In this document: positions 13,348 to 24,131 of the stretch, piece after piece | Numbering within the stretch: position 1 is the stretch's first letter | Layout: each line of letters begins with the position of its first letter | DNA from: Plecoglossus altivelis | Lineage: Eukaryota; Chordata; Actinopteri; Osmeriformes; Plecoglossidae | Assembly (NCBI GenBank): GCA_036571765.1 | Contig: BROE01000007.1 | Coordinates: 15,618,491 to 15,682,490 of the forward strand | Length of the DNA: 64,000 nt | Direction of reading: 5' to 3' | The notes under the pieces: generated by a model | The model's database searches: none | What the model was told of the DNA's origin: nothing | Seen by the model: the letters and a program-made list of their open reading frames with translations, nothing else | Program-made: the position numbers and the translations under genes

Positions 13348-13872
13348 GCGTGTAGCTAGACTAGCTGATGTAGAGATGAACACAGGAACAACAGAGAACA
13401 AGAGATGCCTGGTTGATAATCTCCCCTTTCTTTACGTTGCTATGAACATGAACATTTGGTCAAATAACTTAGTTAGATTAGATTGCCCCCTTGTCTTGTT
13501 CTCCTTCCTCAGGAACAGATCTGATTTCGTTTGATAGTTATAAGTAGGAACAGATCTGACTGCTCTTGATAGGTGTAAGTATGTCTTCCACTATAGCTCT
13601 GTGGACTGCGTCTATCCACAGAGCTATAGTGGAAGACATACTTACACCTATCAAGAGCAGTCAGATCTGTTCCTACTTATAACTATCAAACGAAATCAGA
13701 TCTGTTCCTGAGGAAGGAGAACAAGACAAGGGGGCAATCTAATCTAACTAAGTTATTTGACCAAATGTTCATGTTCATAGCAACGTAAAGAAAGGGGAGA
13801 TTATCAACCAGGCATCTCTTGTTCTCTGTTGTTCCTGTGTTCATCTCTACATCAGCTAGTCTAGCTACACGC
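13348..13872. repeat. Large palindrome (~255-bp arms)
   Basis: The sequence from GCGTGTAGCTAGACTAGC at 13348 is the near-perfect reverse complement of the sequence ending at 13872. The centre lies at about 13610, in a spacer of roughly 10 bp (GACTGCGTCT) flanked by CACTATAGCTCTGTG and its complement. The right arm is shared with the distal duplication unit (12598-12878), where the left arm is almost wholly missing. Such palindromes form by inverted duplication and are unstable. Confidence 0.85.
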
Positions 13873-13892
13873 TTCTCCTAACCCAAAACTCT

Positions 13893-15257
13893 CTACCCAG
13901 TCTTCTCCTTGGTTTCTTCCACCCCTGTTCGCCTCCTTTGATTGGTGTAGAGCAGGGCGAAGTTGACGAGGTAGGTAGAGACGCAGACCATGCAGAAATC
14001 TCCCAGAACAAAAGCCAGGATGCTGGCCAGGTAGAGCGAGCCAGCCACCGACACCCAGGAGGCAGCGACCAGCAAGAACGCAGCTCTGGTGGACACCGAT
14101 TGGCCTACAGGGAAACACGACACACTACATTAACCTGGTGGACACTGATTGGCCTACAGCAGGGGTCTCCAATCCTGGTCCTCGAGGGCCGCTGTCCTGA
14201 AAAGTTTTAGATGTTTCCCTGCTCCAGCACACCTGACTCTAATAAAGTGTCATTATGAAGCTTCCACAGAGCTTGGTAATGGCTCATTCATTAGAATCAG
14301 GTGTGCTGGAGCAGGGAAACATCGAAAACCTTGAGGACAGCAGCCCTCGAGGACCAGGATTGGAGACCCCTGGCCTACAGGGACACACGTACATGGACAT
14401 TAACCTGTGTGTGACTAAGTTTCAAAACGTTTGTAAGATATTTTTGACAAAGTACTTTTTAGTGGGTAGGGAAAAAAAGTTGACTTCCACAAACACAACA
14501 AGTTTTTAGTTGTTTTTATAAGTTTGTTTTAAAGTCTTTCGAAGCTTTTTGATGTAGGGAGATGTTTAACATGGTCAGAATAGATAATGTGTATACTTTT
14601 GCCATCTCTGGTTAAGTGGCATGGTGTACTAACCCAGGGCAAGCTGTAAGGTGTAGAAAATGATCCCTAGGATACTGTTTGGTTGGTTAAGGGCACTGTC
14701 TTTTTCCGCGAAGTATTGAACCAGCCCAAAGCCACGTCCCCATCTGCCAAAGAGAAACACAACAGCAAAGCTTAAGGACAGCAGAAGTTGTTTTGATACG
14801 TTACTTTGAGTAATTAACGGTGATGTGTTTGTCCCGCCTTTGTAGCAACCTATGTATATCATTTCATGCCGATCTGTATGTCAATACGTGGCACAGGAAT
14901 GTAACTGCCAATTTAACTAGTCCTAGACGAACTTTATCTACATTTGGTATTTGGGACATAGGCTACACTTAAACTACATCATTAGCTATTAGGAAAACTC
15001 GGATGGCGTTGTACAATCGACTGAACGATTACGGATAAACAGGCCACAACAACACACAAAAAACGTTACCTGGAGGTAAAGACTTTGGAACAGCTAACGG
15101 AATCTCCCAAATCACACATGGCTCGATATTCAGGATCTCTCTCGCGCGAAAGTTCCACATGGAGAGCGTAAACTGACAGCGCGAGGCCTACTATGCACAA
15201 AGTTATGCGCGTTTTGCGTTCCCATTTTGGGATTCCAACAGAACTTTTAGAAGTCAT
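13893..15257 (-). CDS. vkorc1: Vitamin K epoxide reductase complex subunit 1
   Basis: Endoplasmic-reticulum membrane enzyme that reduces vitamin K 2,3-epoxide to sustain gamma-carboxylation. Three exons (minus): 15070-15257, 14634-14743, 13893-14104; total 510 nt, 169 aa, phases closing exactly. Exon 1 has the N-terminal helix and the loop cysteines in CDLGDSVSC. Exon 2 has WGRGFGLV and the conserved NQPNSILG. Exon 3 has the redox pair in CMVC within a membrane helix. Length fits the family (163 aa in human). VKORC1 is preferred over VKORC1L1 because of the nearby PRSS genes, but the C-terminus (TNQRRRTGVEETKEKTG) does not decide. The last exon is duplicated downstream at 12899-13110. The gene is divergent from mapk7. 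Confidence 0.93.
14160..14372. mobile_element. hAT-type MITE in vkorc1 intron 2
   Basis: Non-coding element with terminal inverted repeats CAGGGGTCTCCAATCCTGG and complement, flanked by a perfect 8-bp target duplication GCCTACAG (14152-14159 and 14373-14380). The 8-bp duplication and CAG...CTG ends place it in the hAT superfamily. A shortened copy lies in the distal duplication unit at 13166-13345. Confidence 0.85.
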
Positions 15258-16585
15258 GTTGATGTTATTTTTGAACCGACCCTCTACAATTTACTAAATC
15301 AGTATCAATCACAGAACGCTCTTATCCGTCACGAGTCAGTACAAAGTCCCAGATGATTATGTGGGTTATTTCTTTAAAATGTCAAATGACAAAATGAACG
15401 CTATGAGCAGAACTGCTCTCTAAAAAAACAACATTAACGTTTTTAGGAATTCTTTGAAAAAGTTACCTAAACAGCCTATACGCTACGTGTTAAAGTCCTT
15501 ACTTCGGCCTGTGATTGGACGGCAGAGACTGCACACTATTGGATAGTTGTGCAGGTTGGTTTACGCCATATGTAGCACACGCGTGTAATTTACCGATTTA
15601 TATCAACGCCTCAATAATAATTCCGTTGCATGTTATAGCGATTTAGTTTTGATGATCATGTTCTGGACGACGTTCTGGTCATTCTGACGTCCGAATGTAG
15701 GCTAATTTAACATTCCCAAATCGTGTAGGAAACGTGAAGAGGGAAGCACCCCAGCGTACAATAGGCTACTAGCCGACACCGCCCAACAATCCAGACGAAA
15801 AATGTGGACTTCAATTTAAACCGCCCAGTAAGGATTTCCCGTTTTTCATTGGGGTTTGTCGGTAAATGCACAATTATGATTGGTCAGAAACACGTCATTC
15901 TAAAAGAGTATACGGAAGAAAATGAGGAAGTAGCCTACATATCTAAATAGTCGACAAACCAAGGAATTAACATGCCATAATTCCCGGACTGGAAATATTA
16001 CAGCTATTATAGTTGAAATCAGGTCAATACCAATTTATTATTTATTTCGATGGGTAAGATATCTGGAAAAAAACGGGCCTTGGTTCTTTTAGAGGAAAAA
16101 ATGCGTTTGATATTTAATAGCTTGGGCTATTGTTGTGTACCTTGCTTTCAGACAACGAAGGTAACACGAGTAGCCTAAACGCCCCTCCGTAAAATCAGGT
16201 AGAGGTAACTCAGTCAGAAACGTGATGTCGTGTTACTTTTAAAAGATGTCTGTTCGACTACTGTAGATGGTGTGTGTTATTACTGTAGATTTTGGGGGGC
16301 CAACTGTCAGAAATTGCCTGTGTCATGTTAGCAAGTGAATTCCATGTGACAATTGACATTGGAGTGGTCGGTTCTCAGGTGTAACTTTCTGCCTCCCGTC
16401 TTGTTTGTAGAATGCCGTAACAGGCCGTTATTTATGTTCGCTTCCGCAGAATTCAAACCCTAAAGACTAAGATGTAGCTTTACAAACTGAAATCACAGGA
16501 CACGATTTAAAAAGTCTGTACTCAAATCTGTCCGCTAATGTGATAATAGTTTTGTTTCCTTCTTCACCTGGTTAGTTTCAGGACT
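15258..16585. promoter_or_regulatory. Shared region between divergent vkorc1 and mapk7
   Basis: About 1.3 kb separates the two start codons. It carries several ATTGG (inverted CCAAT) boxes at 15514, 15538, 15848 and 15879, which suits a bidirectional promoter. The mapk7 5' untranslated exon(s) must lie toward its right end. No TATA box or transcription start can be assigned from the sequence alone. Confidence 0.45.
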
Positions 16586-19500
16586 ATGTCATCCCGCGAG
16601 GGAGGAGGAGGCGGGGCCGAGGCTGCTAAACCCGTGGCCATGGCAACGCAAATGTCGATGGCCGGTCACTGCGACGGAGTAGACAACCGGAAGCATGTTG
16701 ACGAGGTAGCGGGAGAAACGGGCGACACTGCCGGAACCCTTACGGCAGCGGCTTTGCTGAAGGCCCACTCGCTCGACGTGAACTTCGAGGTCGGTGACGA
16801 GTATGAAGTCATAGAGACCATCGGTACCGGGGCTTACGGAGTCGTGTCCTCCGCTCAAAGACGGGATAACGGTAAGGAAGCCTACACATACCAACTGGGT
16901 AATGGCGGTTATAGATATGAGGTCGATTTATTATTAATCAATAATAATTATAATTAATGTACGGTCCCTTTAAATAAAAAAAAGAGTCAAAATATGTCTT
17001 AAACTTCACCCTAAAGACGTATTTTTCCCTCTCTTTTTGTAACTTTTTCCTCTCAGGTCAAAAGGTGGCGATTAAGAAGATTCCCAATGCCTTTGAGGTT
17101 CTGACCAATGCCAAGCGCACCTTGAGAGAACTGAAAATACTTAAACACTTCAAGCATGACAACATTATTGCCATCAAAAACATCCTGCAGCCAAGCATCC
17201 CACACTCAGCTTTCCACTCTGTGTATGTGTACTCGTTACCAAGTCAATAGATAATAATTACTATGATAATATCTTAATCCAATTGTGCTCATATAAATAG
17301 GCAAAATGTTGCATCTGGAACATTTTAAACAAGTTATTTGTTGCATGCAAACTGGCAACCTGTCATGGTCTAAGAAGATTGTTATCGTAGATGACTTTTC
17401 ACTCTCTCTTTTTCCAAAGAACATGAGCAATTTCTTACCTGGTGCTCTGCGTTTCCACAGGTACGTGGTCCTGGATCTGATGGAGAGCGACCTGCATCAG
17501 ATCATCCACTCCCGCCAACCTCTGACCTCTGAACACACTCGCTACTTCCTGTATCAGCTGCTCCGAGGCCTGAAGTACATCCATTCAGCCAACGTGATCC
17601 ACCGCGATCTCAAGCCCTCCAACCTGCTGGTCAACGAGAACTGCGAGCTAAAGATTGGCGATTTCGGCATGGCGCGAGGCCTCAGCTGTCACCCGGAGGA
17701 GTCCCACCCGTACATGACGGAGTACGTGGCCACGCGTTGGTACCGCGCTCCAGAGCTCATGCTGTCCCTTCATCACTACAGCCTGGCCATCGACCTCTGG
17801 TCTGTAGGCTGTATTTTCGCAGAGATGCTTGGACGCAAGCAGTTGTTTCCTGGGAAGCACTACATCCACCAGCTGCAGCTCATCATGTCTGTCCTGGGCT
17901 CCCCGCCGGACAGCGTGACCGAGGCCATCGGGTCGGACCGGGTGCGGGCCTTCATCCGGAACCTTCCCCCCCGCGCTCCCGTGCCCCTGGCCAAGCTGTA
18001 CCCACAAGTGGAGGCAGAAGCTCTTAACCTGCTGGAGGCCATGCTGTGCTTTGAACCACGGGGGCGGATTAGTGTTGTTCAGGCTCTGGAGCACCCGTAC
18101 CTGGCCAAGTACCACGACGCAGACGACGAGCCCGTCTGCGTACCTGCATTCGACTTTGAGTTTGACGAGCAGCCCATGAACAAAGATCAGATCAAGGAAG
18201 CCATACTAGGAGAGATCCAGGACTTCCATCACAGGAAGCAGGGTGGCCGACAGAGGCTGCAGTTCAGGCCTCTCTCCAGGGGGGACGGTGGAGGAGGGGC
18301 GCGGGGAGCTAACCAGATGAACTGTCAGAATTCGGTGATGGCTAGCAGCTCTCTGGCGACCCAGCCTCTGCAGGCCGCTCTCCCTTCACAGCGGCACGCG
18401 GCCCTGGAAGAAACCGCTCAACAGCAGCCGCAGAGCAACAGCGAGATCCTCAAACGACCGGAGAGAAACCAGGCTTTTGACGGCTTCAGCGAACAAGGGA
18501 ACATCCCTCACGTGGAAGTGACTCCCCCTCCAGTGACCTGCACGTTGCCTCGTTTGACTAAAACAGAAAGCTGCCAGGATGTTGACATGCCAAGTGCCAG
18601 CTCGGACAGCGGACAGCCGGAAACCATCGACCTGACCACGCCTGTGTCCAGCCGGGAGACGTCTCCCTCCATGAGGGAGTCCAACGGGGAGGAGAAGCTT
18701 ACGGGTGAGGCCTCGAGGAGCCAGCTCATGTCCCAGACAGTCTCGACCTCGAAACACACCATGACTCCCCTCCCCTCCCCCGTCCCCTCCCTGGCCATGT
18801 CTCAGGCCCAGGCTCAGGCCCTGTCCCAGACACTCTCCCAGTCTCTCTCCAGGGGGGCCAGGGCCCCCACAGGGCCTGGAGAGGGAACCAGGAAAGAAGG
18901 AGCCATATCAGCAGATACTAAAGCAGCACTCAAAGCTGCTTTGCTCAAGTCTGCTCTGAGAAACAAAGCCAGAGGTACGACTCCTACAGCACTCGCACTT
19001 CATTGATATAGCTGTGGTCTTTAACCTACTCCCTGTAAGAAAATGTTTTTTTTTAAAGTTATAGTTATTATTATTATTATTCTACTTTCAGATGGTGGAT
19101 GTACGTCATTGGGCTTGGAGATGGGTGGAGGTCTCTCCTCCCTCTCCTCCTCTTCCTCTTCCCTCTCTGAGCGGCGGCCAGTCACAGCCCAGGGGCGTCA
19201 GAGAGAGAGGGAGGCGAAGAGGAGGAGGCGACAGGAGAGAGCGAGGGAGCGAGAGAGGAAGATCCAGGAGAAGGAGAGGAAGGAGGGTAAGCACGGGGAC
19301 TGTCTGGGCGGGGTCATCTTGAGTGACAACGACAAGAGCCTATTGGAACGCTGGAAAAAAATGATGGATGGTCGCAACGACAAATCGCAAGGTTCGGATG
19401 CCGAGCGAGCGAAAGGAAAGGACTGCGGAATGAACTGCCAACCCGGAGCTGGTTTGGACGCCTGCCTCAGAGTGGCAGCAGGACCCAACCCTCCACAGGA

Positions 19501-21223
19501 CAAGGATTCTAGGAGTTTCCAGCCACAGAAACCAGTGAAGGACCATCTACCAGGGATCTTCCTTCCTACCACAGCCCAGTTACCTCACTCGGTCACCCAG
19601 ACAAAGTGCTTGGAGATCGGCATGATGCCTGTGAATGGAATTGTGGATGTATCAGGGGCCGCGGTTGCCCAGGTGACGAGTCGTCTGGAAGCCCAGGGGG
19701 AGAGCGGAGGCCTGGCTAGTTGCAGCTCTCTGGGGGTTTGGCCTGGCCAGCAGATCAGGTCTGGTTCATCCCAGCAACAGCTTCCTTTAACCAGACCTTC
19801 CCAGGATCCCCAGACTTGTGTGCCCCAGCCTCTCCCCCAGCCTCTGCCCCAGTCCCTGCCCCAGTCCCAGCCCCTGCCTCAGCCCCTGCCTCAACCTCAC
19901 CAGCCACCCCAGCCTCAACTGCTGTCACTGGAAACCTTTTTGAGCAAAGCCCCATCCCTGTTACCCAGACACGTCAATGGCAACACCAACGTACCAGCCG
20001 AGAACCCCAACGCAGCAGCCACCGTCGCTGGTCCCCTGGGGAAGCTGGGCCCCTCTCTTGGAGAGCCGTCTGGAGCCCGGCAGCAGAGCCAGGCCTGTGG
20101 GGGGCTAGGGGCCCTGTCTCAGCCCCGACCCAGCCAGGGCTTCACTGACACTGGGCAGCCTGGACCTGCGGGGATCCCTGACATCCACACAGTCACCCTG
20201 CAGCTGTCCAAGTCACAGGTCAATACATTCGTTGATATTCATCACGGTATAGAAGATTTGATAAGATGTGTGTTGTCTCCTCTGAGCATCTGGTTGTGGT
20301 CCTCAGGTGGAGGACGTGTTGCCCCCTGTGTTCTCCACCACCCCCAAGGGAAGCGGAGCAGGCTACGGTGTTGGCTTCGACCTGGATGACCTCCTCAACC
20401 AGTCTCTCACCGACCTCCAACACACTGACCTCAGAGACTGGTGAGTCTGAGACGTTTGTACACTCAGACTGATGCCTTCTTGGAGGAATTATACTTCTAT
20501 TATTCATTTGACTGCTAAATCATTTTTTAAAATCAAAGATTACTTCTACATTTCCTCTCAGGGCCTGAGACTAGTGTACCCTGAAACCAGGGTTGCTTTA
20601 AAGGGCCCAACAAACAACTGAAGCTCTTTCATTGTATATCTAGTCCTGGACTGTCCAACCCTGGCCCTCGAGGGCCGCTGTCCTGAAAGTTTTAGATGTG
20701 TATTAGGTTTCCCTGCTCCAGCACACCTGATTGTAACCGAGGGAGGTTATCAGGCTTCCACAGGGCTTGATGACGACCCTTTGTTAGAATCAGACGTATT
20801 GGAGAAGGGAAACACCTAAAACTTTCAGGACAGCGGCCCCCTTGGACCAGGGTTGGCCACCCCAGATCTAGTCATACGACGCTTCCTGTCTAATTTTTTT
20901 TTCTTTTTCTTCTTGATGATGACCCTTTGTTAGAGAAGGGAAACCCCTAAAACTTTCAGGACAGTGGCTTTTGGGGACCTCCCCAGATCTAGTCATACGA
21001 TGCTCCCTGTCAAAAAACAGAGCTTTTTTGTCATAACCCTATCCAACCCTAACCCTCCCTTCTCTCCATCAGTTACGGTGACTCCGCCCCACTGTCCGCC
21101 TCGCTGCTCTCTGATTGGCTGGAAGTTCACCGCATGACCCCAGCTGACTTGGAATCCCTACAGCAGGAATTGCAGCTGGGATCTCCCATGATCCTCTCTG
21201 ATGCCATACCTCCCGACACCTGA
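16586..21223 (+). CDS. mapk7: Mitogen-activated protein kinase 7 (ERK5)
   Basis: Ser/Thr kinase activated by MEK5, acting in growth-factor and shear-stress signalling to MEF2. Six coding exons: 16586-16871, 17057-17222, 17461-18974, 19092-20218, 20307-20440, 21073-21223; 3378 nt, 1125 aa, frame closed. The kinase domain starts near residue 70 with GTGAYGVV and VAIKK, then HRDLKPSN (about 198), DFG and the ERK5-type TEY activation motif (about 237). The long C-terminal extension unique to ERK5 has the conserved GAISADTKAALKAALLKSAL, a basic nuclear-localisation stretch with KRRRRQERARERER (about 695-710), Pro/Gln-rich repeats and the terminal LLSDWLEVHRMTPADLESLQ. The protein is longer than the human one (816 aa), mainly in the low-complexity tail. 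A polyadenylation signal AATAAA is at 21370. Convergent with the prostasin-like gene. Confidence 0.96.
20648..20872. mobile_element. Degenerate hAT-type MITE in the last mapk7 intron
   Basis: Contains CTGTCCAACCCTGGCCCTCGAGGGCCGC-like left end and a GGACCAGGGTTGGCCACCCC right end, with the internal TTCCCTGCTCCAGCACACCTGA common to the 14160 and 34486 elements. Part of its right half (GATGACCCTTTGTTAG..CTTTCAGGACAG) is repeated again at 20915-20990. Confidence 0.7.
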
Positions 21224-21369
21224 CCCACCTTCACACGCGACTCTGTGCCAAGGACTTCCTAATAAGAAGCTCCACTAGAAGAAATGAATGAAAATATGAA
21301 GTACATTTGTATTAGTCATGAAGACGACAGCTTATGCTGCATGTGCCAAGGTTTTCCAGCTTTCTATTT

Positions 21370-21375
21370 AATAAA
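21370..21375 (+). terminator. Polyadenylation signal of mapk7
   Basis: Canonical AATAAA about 150 bp after the mapk7 stop codon, in AT-rich sequence. It is the first such hexamer downstream of the gene. Confidence 0.6.
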
Positions 21376-21839
21376 CATCTGTGTAACAACTTGTCTGATA
21401 AGTCTGTTATGATTGAACTTGATTGAAAGACGGGTGTCACTTCCAAGAAATTCACATCAGGGAGTATTGGAACGATGTTTAACGAGTCAAGCAACTGTTA
21501 GTGATGTCATACCAGCATTACTATGTCAATCTGACTCAGAACGATGATTTGTTTCGACTTTAATAGACTTACAAGAACATTGGGATACATTGATCAGTTT
21601 TATTTACATTTTAATTAAATCCACTGAATTACAAAAGCATAATGAAATGGCACAAGTAACTGCATCAGGTTGAAACACATTTAAAAAACATCTATTCTTT
21701 ATCATGGCTGTAGTTTAAACTAGGCGATTCGATTAGGCGAAGTCACAGATAGCACTTGATCAGAGTACGTACATTTCAGCAATGACATTTTACACAAATA
21801 CAGACAAGAACGTTTTCTCCTTCAATAGCCATGGTTTAA

Positions 21840-21915
21840 CCCACCCCTCCTTCCATCCCTCCCTCCCTCCCTCCCCTAATCTCCTTCCATCCCTCCCTCC
21901 CTCCCCTAATCCCCA
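21840..21915. repeat. CCCTCC-rich simple repeat
   Basis: Two copies of a CTTCCATCCCTCCCTCCCTCCC(CTAATC) block, immediately beyond the 3' end of the prostasin-like gene and probably in its 3' untranslated region. Confidence 0.8.
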
Positions 21916-21947
21916 TCCATCCTTCACATGATCTCCCATCCCAGCTT

Positions 21948-24131
21948 CTATCTCAGTAGCTGTGCCATCACCAGAGTGGCCAGGGACGTAACCACAACCA
22001 CCAGCCCTCCGGTGCAGCCCTGAGGAGCGGCAGCCCCGTACAGCTGGATCCCTGGAACCGTGCTGGTGATGAAGTCGGAGAAGCTGGACACTTTAGCGTA
22101 GATGCCTGGCTGATTGGGCTGAGCGCAGCGCAGACCGAAGCTAACAACGCCAGCTTGTACCCACGTGCCGTTCTCCATCTGACACACCAGAGGACCTCCG
22201 GAGTCGCCCTGGAAACCAAGAGGTTGGACAACTCACATACATGAACTGTAACCCGACTCTATTCATACACAGGTGTGTAAATGAAGCGGTGTGTTATTTC
22301 ACTCTGATCCTATACCATACATTCACAAACAGGTGGGCGGTGGAGTGCGTACCTGACAGGAGTCCTTGCCCCCCGATTGGTACCCAGCACACATCATGTC
22401 AGACAAGATGTCCGCCTCAGTCTGGTACATGTTCTGACAGGAAGCCTGTCCGATGATTGGCACCACCACTTGCTGCAGGGTTCCAACTCCAGGCAGGGAG
22501 ACTGAAAAGGAAGGAGAATGAAGCGAGGGAGGGTGGAAGATGCGAGAGAAACAAAAGTCACAGGAGGAATCAGGTGATAGAAAAGAAGGAGTACATTGCG
22601 TCATTAAAACATAACAGCCATATAAGAATTCATAAAAAGGGCAGAGTACAGTCATTCAACCTTAAGTTCAGTAAATGTTTTACTCCGCTTGTTAAAAGCA
22701 AGTAGAACACAGTTTTAGTTTCACCAGAGAAAGTAGGGTCAAAATCAATGTTGTGTCCTCACCTCCATCCCTGATGTCTCCCCACCCAGTGACGTAGCAT
22801 GACTGGCCTTCTGGGAATACGACTCCAGATCCTGGGACACATATTGGCTGGATAAAGGTGGACCAGGTGACCGGAGGGTCCAACTCGACCAGCGCCACAT
22901 CCTGCCCACTTTGGGGTGAGCTATACCCTGGTGGGATCACAAGCCGCTTCACCTTGTGAGACGTCTCGTACTGGTTGAAACCGTTGAGTTTCAGCCGGCC
23001 TGCGTAGATGGTGATGGTGTCCAGGGAGCTGTGGGGATGACAGGGAAGAGAGACGATCAAACTACTTAAGCTGGAGAAACAGTTAAACGGGCGCCATCTT
23101 GTCTTGAGAACACGGCTGTCAGAGTGGAACATCCAGTCAGAGCTTGTTGAGAAACAAAGCTTAGCTCAACTTGTTACAAATTTGAGTTTGGGCCAATGCT
23201 TTCTTCCCTTTCGTTACACCCAATGTTCAAGCAATTACATTTAAAACGGTTGCTCAAAAGAACAAATGTCAGTGTTCTCCTGATTGCAAGCAAAGCAGTA
23301 AAACACTAATGACCAAAACAATCAAATACACAGAATGCAGCCTCCATAATGTCTTTAATTTACCCAACAATTTTAGTCGAAACAGTCACGTGCTCTACCA
23401 CTGCGTTACAAACAAGAACAATCAAACGCAACGCTGCTTATGAGCGTTTCATCAAAGAGTAAAATGTTACCACGGTGTTATGAGGTCAGACACACTAACC
23501 TTTGGAAGCAATGAGCAGCAGACAAGACCCACTGCTCATTAATGAGCGAACCTCCGCATATGTGTACAGCGCCCTCCTAGAAGACAAGAGACACGCTCGG
23601 ATTAACACAGCAGGTCGACGTCCACAGCATCGATGCCCAAAACACGCTGTCTCCTCACAAACAAGTCCACATTCGGCCTCTCACACGCGGTCACACAGCT
23701 CTGGAGGGATGCCTCCATACCTGGATGTCAACCTGCCACGGCCAGGATCCCTCCTTAGCCGACTCTCCCCCGACTATCCTGATCCCAATAGGCGGCTGAC
23801 CGCATTCCTGCGCGTGGCTGACAGAAATACCTGCGGAATCAATAGAAAATGCTCGAGACTTTAGCGGTAGTCACGGACAGACGATCATGTCGGAATTGGG
23901 ACACACAAGAGCCACAATAAGCCGTTGGAAGCATGAACAGACATATATAGGCCTATATATAAACAAAAAACGAGTATATATATATGTTCTGACCTCTTAC
24001 GTGAAGAGGAAGAGGGTATTTATGTAAATGTGTTTTGATAATTAAAGAAAACGTTTGATTTTGCCAGTTGGTGACATGAAACTCTTACCTGTCACACAAC
24101 AAAAGAGAAGAATATAAACGTACGAAGCCAT
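21948..24131 (-). CDS. Prostasin/testisin-like GPI-anchored serine protease
   Basis: Trypsin-like S1 protease, extracellular and probably GPI-anchored. Exons (minus): 24089-24131, 23721-23817, 23500-23576, 22763-23028, 22353-22501, 21948-22208; about 297 aa. It has a signal peptide (MASYVYILLFCCV), the light-chain cysteine in QECGQPP, the activation site RIVGGESA, SAAHC, GQDVALVEL, KDSC (Asp for Arg/Lys specificity), GDSGGPLVC, and a C-terminal hydrophobic segment (GGLVVVVTSLATLVMAQLL). All catalytic residues are intact. Exon structure mirrors domain 1 of the tandem protease at 1338-6620, so the two are paralogues. Oddity: the frame does not close across intron 1 with the visible donor (leaves 1 nt) and acceptor (supplies 1 nt). 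Either the first exon is different or one base is missing. Confidence 0.85.

Larger units (their letters stand above)
12580..13573 (-). repeat. Distal copy of the 994-bp vkorc1 exon-3 duplication unit
   Basis: Corresponds to about 13574-14567 with a constant offset of 994 bp: exon 3 acceptors at 13110 and 14104, and the CTACACGC motif ending at 12878 and 13872. The unit carries a short hairpin at 12583-12652, a second vkorc1 exon 3 (12899-13110) and a truncated hAT-type MITE from 13166. The exact outer borders cannot be fixed by eye. Confidence 0.8.

Noticed and set aside
19043..19091. Upstream extension of the mapk7 exon at 19092 with an ATG
   Set aside because: It is the end of an intron (pyrimidine tract and TTTCAG acceptor); phase from the exon ending 18974 joins at 19092.
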